Assembly (NCBI GenBank): GCA_963757115.1
Contig: CAVWQV010000001.1
Span: forward strand, 597,649 to 661,648
Direction of reading: 5' to 3'
DNA from: CAVWQV01 sp963757115
Lineage (GTDB): Bacteria; Pseudomonadota; Alphaproteobacteria; Acetobacterales; Acetobacteraceae
Length of the DNA stretch: 64,000 nt
Shown: piece after piece, positions 1-8,426 of the stretch
Layout: the number at the start of each line of letters is the position of its first letter
How positions within the stretch are numbered: position 1 is the first letter of the stretch
Notes under the pieces: generated by a model
Seen by the model: the letters and a program-made list of their open reading frames with translations, nothing else
The model's database searches: none
What the model was told of the DNA's origin: nothing
Translations under genes and position numbers: made by a program

Positions 1-446
1 CGCTGGCGCGCTACGCCGAGGCCGATCTGCTCTGCTATCGCACGGAACACCCTCCCGCGCTCGCCGAGCGCCAGACCTGTGCGTGGCAGCCGTGGCTCGA
101 TTGGGCTGCACGTAGCTATGACGCGCCGCTCAAGGTCACGAGCGGGATCATCCGGGTGCCACAGGAACCATCCGCTGTTGGCGCGCTGCGCCGGGCATTG
201 GAGTTGAAGGATGCCGCGGTTCTGGCTGGTCTCGGCGTCGCGGTTCCGGCGCTTGGCAGCCTGGTGCTCGGGCTCGCCTTAGCGGACGGCCGGCTCGAGG
301 CGGCAACGGCCCATGCGCTCGCGGCACTCGAGGAGTTGTTCCAGGCCGAGCTTTGGGGCACCGACCCGGAAGCGGAGCGGCGCCTCGCTTCAGTGGCGGC
401 CGACATCGAGGCCGCGGATCGCTTTATGCGGCTCTCGCGGGGATGA
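1..446 (+). CDS. ATP12-family F1-ATPase assembly chaperone, partial
   Basis: The reading frame is open from the window edge (first full codon at base 3), so the N-terminus lies outside. The visible C-terminal part has the ATP12 pattern: a DLLCYR stretch, a RQ...W...LDWAA segment, a VTSGI strand, and an acidic helical end with GLALADGRL and AELWGTDPEAE. ATP12 proteins chaperone the F1 alpha subunit during ATP synthase assembly and are typical of alphaproteobacteria and mitochondria. The stop overlaps the next gene as ATGA, implying translational coupling. Family assignment is from sequence pattern only. Confidence 0.8.
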   Translation, partial: LARYAEADLLCYRTEHPPALAERQTCAWQPWLDWAARSYDAPLKVTSGIIRVPQEPSAVGALRRALELKDAAVLAGLGVAVPALGSLVLGLALADGRLEAATAHALAALEELFQAELWGTDPEAERRLASVAADIEAADRFMRLSRG

Positions 447-718
447 GTGCCAAGCGCATCGTGATCGGTGGGCGCGTGCAGCGGGTCGGCTTTCGCCAAT
501 GGATGGCGGAGCAAGCCGATCGGTTGGGCGTCTCCGGCTGGGTGCGCAATCGCGCGGACGGCACCGTGGAGGCGGTGCTCGCCGGCGATCCGGCGGCTGT
601 CGAGGAGTTGGTCCGCCGGTGCCGGCGCGGCCCGCGCCAGGCTACGGTCGACAGCATCGACGAGGATCTGGTCGACCCGCCGACCGAGCCCGGTTTCCGG
701 CAGGTGCCGGATGCTTGA
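443..718 (+). CDS. acyP: acylphosphatase
   Basis: A 91-residue protein, the usual length for acylphosphatase, which hydrolyses carboxyl-phosphate bonds such as acetyl or carbamoyl phosphate. The phosphate-binding loop GRVQRVGFR is at residues 10-18, with the catalytic Arg at 18. The catalytic Asn is at 36 in GWVRNRADG. The ATG start overlaps the stop of the ATP12 gene (ATGA), which fixes the start. Cytosolic; no signal peptide. Confidence 0.9.
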   Translation: MSAKRIVIGGRVQRVGFRQWMAEQADRLGVSGWVRNRADGTVEAVLAGDPAAVEELVRRCRRGPRQATVDSIDEDLVDPPTEPGFRQVPDA

Positions 719-745
719 AGGCGGCCTTACGATGGGTGTGCGGCA

Positions 746-1180
746 ATGAGCGATCCGTTCGATTTGCAGCGTTTTGTCCAGGCGCAGGCGCCCGTCATCG
801 ACGACGCGCGCCGTGAGTTGCGCGCCGGCCGAAAGACGAGCCATTGGATGTGGTTTGTGTTTCCGCAGATCGCCGGATTGGGCCGAAGCGAGACGGCGCG
901 ACGCTTTGCTCTCGCGTCACGACAAGAGGCGACGGCCTATTTTGCGCATGATGTGCTTGGCCCGCGGCTGGTCGAGTGCACAAAGCTCGTGCTGGGCCAC
1001 GAGGGACGCTCCTCTGTCGAGGCGATCTTCGGATATCCGGACTACCTCAAGTTCCAGTCCTGCATGACGCTCTTCGCCCGCTGCTCGGTGGGGGAAGGCG
1101 CGTTCGAGGCCGCGCTTCGGGCGTTCTTTGCCGGACAGGGCGACGAAGGTACCCTGGCCCGGCTTGCCGCCGGTTCATAG
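746..1180 (+). CDS. DUF1810 family protein
   Basis: A 144-residue soluble protein with the family signatures FDLQRFVQAQ near the N-terminus, KTSHWMWFVFPQ near residue 32, and the IFGYPDYLKFQSCMTLF block in the C-terminal half. DUF1810 members resemble calpastatin-like proteins and have no established biochemical function. It starts 28 bases after the acylphosphatase stop on the same strand and is probably in the same transcript. Confidence 0.85.
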   Translation: MSDPFDLQRFVQAQAPVIDDARRELRAGRKTSHWMWFVFPQIAGLGRSETARRFALASRQEATAYFAHDVLGPRLVECTKLVLGHEGRSSVEAIFGYPDYLKFQSCMTLFARCSVGEGAFEAALRAFFAGQGDEGTLARLAAGS

Positions 1181-1191
1181 CTGCATCTCCG

Positions 1192-2638
1192 TCACGTTGT
1201 TACGGTTTCGGGATGACGCAGCACGGAGTGGCTCCGCCCGTAGAGGAAATAGACTGCCAGACCCAGGACAAGCCAGATGACGAGGCGAAGCCAGGTCGCG
1301 AGCGGCAGGCCGCTCATCAGCAGCAGGCAGCACACGATGCCGCAGAGCGGAATCAGGGGCACGCCGGGAACGCGGAAAGGACGGAACGCCTCGGCGTCGC
1401 TGCGGCGGAGATACAGCACGGCGCCGCAAACGAGAACGAAGGCGAACAGCGTGCCTATGCTGACCATTTCGCCGAGCACGTGGATGGGCACCAGGGCGGC
1501 GACGACGGCGACCACCACGCCGATCAGGATCTGGCTGCGGTAGGGCGTTTGCAGTCGTGGATGAACCAGGGCGAACATGTGCGGCAGCAGCCCGTCGCGC
1601 GACATAGTGAAGAAGATGCGGCTCTGACCGTAGAGCAGGACCAGGATCACGGTCGTTAGTCCGGCCAACGCGCCGATCTTGACGACGATTGCGAACCAGA
1701 CCAGCCCCAGGACGTCCACGCCGCGCGCGATCGGGTCGGCGACGTTCAGGTCCTTGTACGGGACTAGGCCGGTCAGCACCGCGGCTACCGCGACATACAG
1801 CACGGTGCAGATACAGAGCGATCCCAGGATGCCGATCGGCATGTCGCGTTGCGGACTTCGCGCTTCCTGTGCCGCCGTGGAAACCGCATCGAAGCCGATG
1901 AACGCGAAGAACACCACGGCCGCGCCACGCAGGATGCCGCTCAGGCCGAAATGGCCGAACCGGCCGTCATTGGCGGGGTATGAAAGGGTGCCAGTTGGCG
2001 GTCGAGACGAAAAACGCGCCCGCCCCGATGAAGGCCAGCACCACTGCTACTTTCACGACTACCATGACATTGTTTAGCCGTGCCGATTCCCTGGTGCCGA
2101 GCACCAGCAAGGTGGTCAGCGCGGCGATGATGAGCGCGGCCGGGAGGTTGAAGAGGGCCGCGGTGGTGCTCCCGTCAGGCAAGGTGACGTACGCTTCCGG
2201 GCGCAGCCGCCAAGGTCGGCGGGATGGCTATTCCGAGGTTGCGCACATGCTTACGGCATAGCCCGACCAGCCGACCGCGACCGTCGCAGCGCCCATCGCG
2301 TATTCAAGGATCAGGTCCCACCCGATCATCCAGGCGAACAGTTCGCCCAAGGTCGCGTAGGTGTACGTATAGCTGCTGCCACTGATCGGCAACATGGCGG
2401 CGAGTTCAGAGTAGCAGAGGCCGACGAAGCCGCACGCGATCCCGCCTACGATGAAGGAGAGCACGATACTCGGGCCAGCGTATTGCGCCGCCGCGGTCCC
2501 GGTCAGCACGAATATACCGGCGCCGATGATGGCACCGATGCCCATTCCGGTGATGCTGAACGCTCCGAGCGTCTTCGACAGCTTCGGCCCGTCGGCCTCA
2601 CCGCTTCGGATGATATCGTCCAGCGGCTTGCGGGCCAT
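1192..2638 (-). CDS. APC-family amino-acid permease, frameshifted
   Basis: An amino-acid/polyamine/cation superfamily permease of the cationic amino-acid transporter type, read across three frames. The N-terminal part (ATG at 2638) carries the helix-1 signature TGMGIGAIIGAGIFVLTG and the SYTYTYATLGEL segment. A middle part (about 1967-2182) has FNLPAALIIAAL and WHPFIP. The C-terminal part (1192 to about 1917) has FFAFIGFDAVSTAAQEARSP and the remaining helices. Frames slip near 2,250, 2,200 and 1,970, and joining them gives a continuous permease, so sequencing error is more likely than decay. Inner-membrane importer; substrate not determinable. Confidence 0.8.
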
Positions 2639-2852
2639 CAGGCCTTGGTCAGTCACACCACGTCCCCCGATCGGTTCGCGGCTGCGCCGCAGTGCCGCTT
2701 GCCGCCGATATACGAAGCGTCCGACGACCGTGAACAGGCCAGGCTGCAAGGTCTGGAGTTGGATCAGCAAGGCTCGTGCCAAGCACCGGCTTGGCCTCCG
2801 GCTGCCTCAGCCTGGGAAGGCGCGCCGCCGGGGCGTTCGCCGGAGCTGCTTT

Positions 2853-3551
2853 TCAGGCGAACTTGAGGCGCGCCTTGGCGTATGACGCCCAGCGGATGAT
2901 GCGGGGCAGATCCTTGGCCCAGGACTTGTCCCAAAGGTGCACCCCAAGCGTTTCAGGCCTGATAAGCTCCTCGCGGAACTCCTCACCCATTCCAACTGGG
3001 AAGAACACCGGCCACGGCAGAACGAACATGTCGCGCACCCGGACACCAGCCGAATTGTATTCGCGCAGCCCATGCCGACGGAGCAACCGCGTGATGAGCT
3101 TTGGCCCCGTGCCGGTGGGACGTTCCAAACCGAGCGGCACCCGTGGCATGGCGAGTACCTCGTTCACGGCCTCAGCGACGAACCAGTGCCCAGGTTCGGC
3201 ACCGAACACGCCATTGCATACCCAATCTGTGGGGTGATTTTCCGATTGGAAAGGCCAGAAGCAGGGATAGTGCAGTAAGGAGTCCAGGGGCTTGCGGAGC
3301 TGAATGTCCGTGTCGAGGTATATGCCGCCGTGATCGCGGACGGCCATGAGACGGACGATGTCGGCGACCTTGGACCAACGCTTTTCATTGTAGGCCCGCT
3401 GGATCACGGGATTGGAAAAGTCGATGTTCGCCTCGCTCCACCGAACGAGACGGTAGTCGGGATTTTTATCGGCCCAGCCATCGATCAGGCGAGCCTTGCT
3501 GGCTGGCAAGGGCCCGCCCACCCAGACGTAGTGAAGGATCTTTGAAATCAT
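2853..3551 (-). CDS. OCH1-like DXD glycosyltransferase
   Basis: A 232-residue protein beginning with KILHYVWVGG, the N-terminal strand of OCH1/capsular-polysaccharide type sugar transferases. The metal-binding DXD motif is YLDTDI (Asp80 and Asp82), preceded by KVADIVRLMAVRDHGGI, which is the conserved helix before the motif. No signal peptide or membrane helix. It presumably adds a hexose to a surface glycan; acceptor and sugar unknown. It is divergent from the cupin-like gene starting at 4005, separated by an AT-richer gap. Confidence 0.8.
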   Translation of the reverse strand: MISKILHYVWVGGPLPASKARLIDGWADKNPDYRLVRWSEANIDFSNPVIQRAYNEKRWSKVADIVRLMAVRDHGGIYLDTDIQLRKPLDSLLHYPCFWPFQSENHPTDWVCNGVFGAEPGHWFVAEAVNEVLAMPRVPLGLERPTGTGPKLITRLLRRHGLREYNSAGVRVRDMFVLPWPVFFPVGMGEEFREELIRPETLGVHLWDKSWAKDLPRIIRWASYAKARLKFA

Positions 3552-4004
3552 GCTGGCCTATCTGTGCGCGAGAGCAGCTGTGCAGCGACCCGAGCCGACG
3601 AAGGTCGGGACCCAGCCCCGTAACTAAATGCTCAACGCGCATCTGACTACAACGCGCCGAGGATTTTTTTACCTGGGAAGCACCACGTTCGTCCAAATTT
3701 TATTCACATCTCCTTGCTAGTACGGCCTCGGTCGCACCGGTGTGTCTTACTCTTGGGTGCGATGCTGACTTCTGAGCTACCCCGCTTTGGCGGCAGAACG
3801 CACCGCGATGCGTTGCAATAAAGTTAACTGTTTACACGGTTTCTGTTCTCGATTTCTTGATCCGTCCGGTTGTCGTCCGAAGCTGGAATGCAGCCAGGGA
3901 ATAGCGATGCTATGTGGCGAGATTAGTCACTGCATCACCGGGATGCGAGAGAACCGTATTTTGCCCGCGGATGCGCTTATCGGCGTATGTGTTTGGAGCT
4001 GGCG
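3552..4004. other. AT-richer intergenic region between divergent genes
   Basis: About 450 bases without a supportable gene, richer in A+T than its surroundings, with T runs near 3665 and 3700. It must hold the promoters of the divergent glycosyltransferase (minus) and cupin-like gene (plus). A 73-codon open frame at 3787-4008 has no recognisable features and overlaps the downstream start, so I do not call it. No tRNA or clear stem-loop was recognised. Confidence 0.5.
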
Positions 4005-4988
4005 ATGAACTCACCGATTTTAACCTCCTGGCAACCCACGCACGGTCGGCTTTGGGGAAACGTCCCGTTCCGACTGGAGCATCGGCTTCACCAGCACGAA
4101 CTGTTCAGTCGACCAGCGCTCGAGCAGCTGATCGAGCGGGCGCCGCCGAGCAACTACATGCTCGTAGAGACGGGAAGCCCGGGACAGAAAAAGCTCTGGC
4201 GCGAAGGCCAAATCGGGAAGGTGCCCGGAGGTGCCGTGATCGAAGCGATCGCGCAAGGGCGGTTTTGGCTCAATCTGCTGCGCGTCAACGAATTCGACTC
4301 CCGCTATCAGGCGTTGCTCGACCAGATTTTCGCCGAGCTCGAGGAGCGGGTTCCCGGCTTCGCCACATTCAAGCGGATCAACGGTATCCTGATTTCGTCG
4401 CCGCGCGCGCAGGTTTATTATCATTTCGACACGTCCGGGCAAACCTTGTGGCAGATCCAGGGCTCGAAACGCGTATATCTCTACCCGGCGGCGCCGCCGT
4501 TCCTGGAACCGGAAAGCCTCGAGAAGGTGATCCTCTACAACAACGAGACGGGCATAAAGTACGAGCCCTGGTACGAGGACTACGCAAGCTGCATTGATCT
4601 CCGTCCCGGTGAGATGGCGCAATGGCCGCTCAATACGCCGCACCGAGTTGAGAACGCCGACGCGTTGAGCGTTTCCATGACGATCGAGTATTCGACCAAG
4701 GACATCCGGCGTGCCGTGTTGCTCAACGGAGCGAACGGCATCCTGCGGCAGAAACTCAAAGTCCAGCCGACGCGGAACCTGCACGGCCTGAGCTTCTGGA
4801 CCAAGACCGCAGTGTATGCGGGTGTGGCGAAAAGCGGCGTGCTCAAACGCGAGCGGAACAAGCGCCGACCGCTCACATTCCAGCTCGACGCCGACCAGTC
4901 CGGCCGCGCCGTGCCGCGCGAGGTCATCGAGGGCGGGGCCGCGATCTCCGTTCAGGCCGCAGCAGCGCCGGAGGTCATCGGCGCGTAA
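4005..4988 (+). CDS. cupin-like (JmjC-related) protein
   Basis: A 327-residue protein resembling cupin-8/JmjC-like 2-oxoglutarate oxygenase folds. Visible parts are YYHFDTSGQTLWQIQGSKRVYLYP, with an H-x-D pair as a plausible metal-binding site, and a later PLNTPHRVEN segment supplying a further His. The start is ATG 4005, preceded by GGAG. No signal peptide. Such proteins occur beside glycan or peptide tailoring genes, and here the neighbour is a divergent glycosyltransferase. The oxygenase role is inferred, not shown. Confidence 0.65.
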   Translation: MNSPILTSWQPTHGRLWGNVPFRLEHRLHQHELFSRPALEQLIERAPPSNYMLVETGSPGQKKLWREGQIGKVPGGAVIEAIAQGRFWLNLLRVNEFDSRYQALLDQIFAELEERVPGFATFKRINGILISSPRAQVYYHFDTSGQTLWQIQGSKRVYLYPAAPPFLEPESLEKVILYNNETGIKYEPWYEDYASCIDLRPGEMAQWPLNTPHRVENADALSVSMTIEYSTKDIRRAVLLNGANGILRQKLKVQPTRNLHGLSFWTKTAVYAGVAKSGVLKRERNKRRPLTFQLDADQSGRAVPREVIEGGAAISVQAAAAPEVIGA

Positions 4989-5015
4989 AACCGCTCGGCT
5001 GGTCCCGTCGCGAGC

Positions 5016-5111
5016 TGGCGGAAGAGAGCAGGAGTTGAACCTACCCGGGACCGCGTGGCAGCCCCAACCGGTTTTGAAGACCGGCCGGCCCACCGGGGCC
5101 GCTTCTCTTCC
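5016..5111 (-). tRNA. selC: tRNA-Sec (anticodon UCA)
   Basis: A 96-base tRNA on the minus strand. The extended acceptor stem is formed by GGAAGAGA and TCTCTTCC, followed by discriminator G and an encoded CCA. The anticodon loop is CTTCAAA with anticodon TCA, reading UGA. The long variable arm and T-arm GGTTCAACTCC match selenocysteine tRNA. It lies 7 bases downstream of selA on the same strand, so the two may be co-transcribed. Confidence 0.95.
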
Positions 5112-5118
5112 GTCGGCA

Positions 5119-6477
5119 TCATAGCAGGGGTCGGAGCTGGCTGGTGAAGCCGGCTTCGCATCCGGCTTCCAGGCACCGGCAGTCGAGCCACAGACGGCCC
5201 TGACCGATCCGGCCGATCACCGGAGTGGGCAATGCGCGCAATCTTGCGGCCAGCTCTTGAAGGGAGTTGCCGCCCAGAGTGACCGCATAGGAAGCCAGCA
5301 GGTCGAGGGGCAGGGCGCCGGAGCCGATCTGGCTTCGGCATGGCTCAATCGCCACGGCGCGCTCTCCCGCCACTCCGCGCAGCGACGGTGCGACGCGCTC
5401 GGCCGTGGCACGTATGTCCTCGCTTGTCCGCGTCAGCAATCGCAGGGTCGGCAGCCGCTCGTGCAGGCGCTCCGGGTGCAGATACAGGCGCAGCACCGCC
5501 TCGAGCGCCGCCAGTCGCGCCTTGTCGAGCCGGAGGGCGCGCTTCATCGGATTGCGGTTGAGTGCGGCCACGAGGTCGGCGCGCCCCACGACCAGACCGG
5601 CCTGCGGACCGCCCAGCAACTTGTCGGCGGAGAACGTGACCAGATCGGCCCCGTCCGCAAGCGCCTCGGCCGGCGTACGCTCACGCGGCAGTCCCCAGTC
5701 GGCAAGATCGACGAGGCTGCCGCTACCGAGATCGTCCACCATCGACAGCCCCGCCCCGTGCGCGATCCGAGCAAGCGCGGCGGGCGCGACCGCGGCGGTA
5801 AAGCCCGTTATCTCGTAATTGGATGGGTGGACGCGCATCAGCAGCGCGGTGTTCGGCCCGAGAGCCGTCCGGAAATCGTCTGCGTGGGTGCGGTTGGTGG
5901 TGCCCACCTCGACGAGCCGAGCGCCCGCGCGAGCGATGATTTCCGGCACTCGAAACGAACCGCCGATCTCCACCAACTCGCCGCGCGATACGGGCACCTC
6001 CCGTCCGAGGGCGAGCGTGTTCAGCGCCAGCATGACGGCGGCCGCGTTGTTGTTGACCACCGTCGCCGCTTCGGCTCCGGTGAGTTGGCACAGGAGTGCG
6101 GCGACGGGTGCATCGCGCTCGCCGCGCCGGCCGGTTGCCAGGTCGAACTCGACGTTGGTCGGGTGCTCGAGCGCGAGGGCGGCGGCGGCGGCGGCTTCCG
6201 GCGGAAGCGGAGCACGGCCGAGATTGGTGTGCAGCACCGTTCCGGTCAGGTTGAACACGCGACGCTGTGCGGGTGCCATATGCCGCGCCAGCGCGTCCGC
6301 CGCCTCGTCGGCGATGGCTTGGGCGCTGGCGCCGAACCGCCGCTCCGCCCGCCTTCGGGCGAGGATGGCGCGCAGGGCATCGACGGCGGCGGTGCGGCCG
6401 AACGTGGCTAGCAGAACCGCGCCTTCCGGCGAGCGCGTCACCGCGTCGAGCGAGGGAAGGGGGCTCGTCGTTCTCAA
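5119..6477 (-). CDS. selA: L-seryl-tRNA(Sec) selenium transferase
   Basis: SelA converts seryl-tRNA(Sec) to selenocysteinyl-tRNA(Sec) using selenophosphate and PLP. The protein aligns by eye with E. coli SelA throughout: NLTGTVLHTNLGRA, VVNNNAAAVMLALNTLA, VSRGELVEIGGSFRVP, VGTTNRTH, LGSGSLVDL, and the PLP lysine in FSADKLLGGPQAG (Lys286 from the chosen start). The likely start is TTG at 6477, overlapping the TGA of the upstream gene (TTGA); this gives 452 residues, normal for the family. Upstream in-frame codons would extend into the DUF1491 gene. The product acts on the tRNA encoded immediately downstream. Confidence 0.95.
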   Translation of the reverse strand: MRTTSPLPSLDAVTRSPEGAVLLATFGRTAAVDALRAILARRRAERRFGASAQAIADEAADALARHMAPAQRRVFNLTGTVLHTNLGRAPLPPEAAAAAALALEHPTNVEFDLATGRRGERDAPVAALLCQLTGAEAATVVNNNAAAVMLALNTLALGREVPVSRGELVEIGGSFRVPEIIARAGARLVEVGTTNRTHADDFRTALGPNTALLMRVHPSNYEITGFTAAVAPAALARIAHGAGLSMVDDLGSGSLVDLADWGLPRERTPAEALADGADLVTFSADKLLGGPQAGLVVGRADLVAALNRNPMKRALRLDKARLAALEAVLRLYLHPERLHERLPTLRLLTRTSEDIRATAERVAPSLRGVAGERAVAIEPCRSQIGSGALPLDLLASYAVTLGGNSLQELAARLRALPTPVIGRIGQGRLWLDCRCLEAGCEAGFTSQLRPLL

Positions 6478-6812
6478 ACGATGCGCGCCTCGAACGGCGG
6501 CAGCAGGTCCGGGGCGTCGAACTCGATCACCCAAAGGTCCGGGTCGAACCGCACCTGGCGGTCGACGTAGCCGTCCGCGGTTGCCTGGTCGACGACGCCC
6601 GGCCCCGTGCCCCGCAGCCAGGCGGCCGCTCCGTCGGCGGCCCGCACTTGCGACAGCACCGACACGCCAGCCATCCCGCGCAAAACGACGAGGATGCCGC
6701 CCGCGTCCGGGTCGCCCTTGCGCAGCACCATGCCCGGCCGTCCCTCCATGTCGCCGAGGCGAAGCGCCATCGAGACGAACAGCCCAGCCTTCACGCGCGG
6801 CGTCGTTTCCAT
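6474..6812 (-). CDS. DUF1491 family protein
   Basis: A 112-residue protein with the features of alphaproteobacterial DUF1491: an N-terminal P-R-V-K-A-G-L-F-V-S-M-A-L-R segment, then GDPDAGGILVVL, and a C-terminal VDRQVRFDPDLWVIEFD. Function unknown. Its stop overlaps the TTG start of selA, so the two are translationally coupled. No signal peptide or membrane segment. Confidence 0.8.
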   Translation of the reverse strand: METTPRVKAGLFVSMALRLGDMEGRPGMVLRKGDPDAGGILVVLRGMAGVSVLSQVRAADGAAAWLRGTGPGVVDQATADGYVDRQVRFDPDLWVIEFDAPDLLPPFEARIV

Positions 6813-6900
6813 GCCGCCGAGTGTATCGTGAGCCGACAGACGCGCGAACCGCCGGCCTGACGCATCGGCCGATCAGGTCGAATGGAGCGGTCAGCGCCGA

Positions 6901-7602
6901 TCAAGGCGCCGCGAGCGCGCCTCCGTCGATGGTCAGGGCTTGCCCGGTGATGTTGCCCGCGTCGCCGCTGGCCAGGAAGGCGACGAGCGCCGCGACCTCG
7001 TCGGGTGTGGTCACATGACCGGTCGGCACGCCGGCGGCGGCGTCCTCGGGAGTCATCCCGAGCTCGAGATAGCGTTGTTCGGCCATCCCGGTGGCGACCC
7101 AGCCCGGGCAGATCGCGTTGACCGTGATGCCCCGCGGCGCCACGGCAAGCGCCAAGGCTCGGGTGAGGCCGACAACGCCGTGCTTGGCCGCGCAGTAGGC
7201 CGTCTGATCGGGCACGCCGCGCAGGCCCAGCACGGAGGCGATGTTCACGATTCGCCCGGCCCCGTCCGGGAGGCGGGGCAGCACCGCCTTGCAGCAGTGA
7301 TAGGTCCCGTGGAGATTGCTCGCGATGATCGCGTGCCAGAGCGCGTCGTCGCCGTCGAGAGAGTTGGAGCCGGCGAGCCCGGCGTTGTTGACCAGCAGTT
7401 CGATCTGCTTGAGCGGCGAGAACAAGGCGCTGACCGAAGCGGCGTCCGCCACGTCGCAGCGCGCGAACTGCACCCGGGCGGGAAGCGGCACCGAGGGAGC
7501 ATGCCGGGCCGCCGCCACCACGTCCCAACCGTCGGTCGCAAGCCGGGCCGCGATCGCGCGACCGATGCCGCGCGTGCCGCCGGTCACGACGGCAAGACTC
7601 AT
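6901..7602 (-). CDS. SDR-family oxidoreductase
   Basis: A 233-residue classical short-chain dehydrogenase/reductase. The cofactor-binding TGGTRGIG is at residues 7-14, NNAG near 72, catalytic Ser about 123, and YCAAK with Tyr136 and Lys140. The acidic residue after strand 2 that selects NAD is not obvious (VAAARHA), so NADP is possible. The C-terminus GQALTIDGGALAAP is typical. Its ATG overlaps the stop of the upstream SDR gene (ATGA), so the pair probably acts in one pathway, perhaps sugar or polyol oxidation. Substrate unknown. Confidence 0.9.
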   Translation of the reverse strand: MSLAVVTGGTRGIGRAIAARLATDGWDVVAAARHAPSVPLPARVQFARCDVADAASVSALFSPLKQIELLVNNAGLAGSNSLDGDDALWHAIIASNLHGTYHCCKAVLPRLPDGAGRIVNIASVLGLRGVPDQTAYCAAKHGVVGLTRALALAVAPRGITVNAICPGWVATGMAEQRYLELGMTPEDAAAGVPTGHVTTPDEVAALVAFLASGDAGNITGQALTIDGGALAAP

Positions 7603-8342
7603 GCCGCCGTGGTCCCGCCATCAACCGGCAACACGATGCCGGTGATGAATGATGCCGCGTCGGAGGCGAGAAACGCGATCGCCGCCGCGATCTCGGCGGG
7701 TTGGGCGAAACGGCCGAGCGGCACAGCGCTCCGGTACGCCTCGTCCGACTGGGCGGCGAAGCGGTCGGGGTAGCGGGCCGCGAGCTCGCGGATCACGAGG
7801 CCCAGCATCGCGGTGTCCGTGCTGCCGGGCGCGATCGCATTCACCCGAACATTGTATGGCGCCCAATCGAGGGCGGCGCTGCGGCTGAGCTGGGCCAGCG
7901 CGCCCTTGCTTGCGCCATAGGCCGCGCTGACTTGTTTGCCGATGAGGGCCTGGTCGCTCGCGACATTGATGATCGCGCCGCGCCGCCGCGCGATCATCCC
8001 GGGAAGCACCAAGCGCATCAGCGCGTAAGGGGCGATGAAGTTGACCCGGAACAGCGCCTCGACTTCGGCCGGGGTGGTTTCGAGGATGGACCCTAGCGCG
8101 GTCGTCCCCGCGCAGTTCACCAGGATGTCGACGGCGTCGAACGACGCGGCGCGCAATTCCAGGGCGGTGATGTCGGCGAGATCGACGTCGGGGAGATCGA
8201 GCCCGATTACCTCGGCGCCCTCAGCCTCGAACAGCGTCGCCACCGCCCCGCCAATCCCGCCGCGATGCCCCGTGACGACCGCTCGCCGGCCAGCCAAGCC
8301 AAACCGTACGTCGCCGGGGAATGACCGCTCTCCGCTCAACAT
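7599..8342 (-). CDS. SDR-family oxidoreductase
   Basis: A 247-residue short-chain dehydrogenase with a glycine-rich TGHRGGIG motif at residues 24-31, an Asp after strand 2 (VIGLDLPD) that suggests NAD preference, Ser129, Tyr142 and Lys146 (YGASK), and the C-terminal end GIVLPVDGG. It is followed by a second SDR through a 4-base overlap. Divergent from the ABC importer genes starting at 8427, with an 84-base gap that must hold both promoters. The paired arrangement resembles sugar-acid or polyol catabolic dehydrogenases. Confidence 0.9.
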   Translation of the reverse strand: MLSGERSFPGDVRFGLAGRRAVVTGHRGGIGGAVATLFEAEGAEVIGLDLPDVDLADITALELRAASFDAVDILVNCAGTTALGSILETTPAEVEALFRVNFIAPYALMRLVLPGMIARRRGAIINVASDQALIGKQVSAAYGASKGALAQLSRSAALDWAPYNVRVNAIAPGSTDTAMLGLVIRELAARYPDRFAAQSDEAYRSAVPLGRFAQPAEIAAAIAFLASDAASFITGIVLPVDGGTTAA

Positions 8343-8426
8343 CCGCTCCCTCTCGTTGCGCGAGCGTATAGCCGAGAACTCGCCGCCGGGCTATTGGTGG
8401 ACGTGATTGCGCGCGGGAGTTGCCCC

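Noticed and set aside
3787..4008. 73-codon frame upstream of the cupin-like gene
   Set aside because: No initiation signal, no family features, and it overlaps the well-supported start at 4005.
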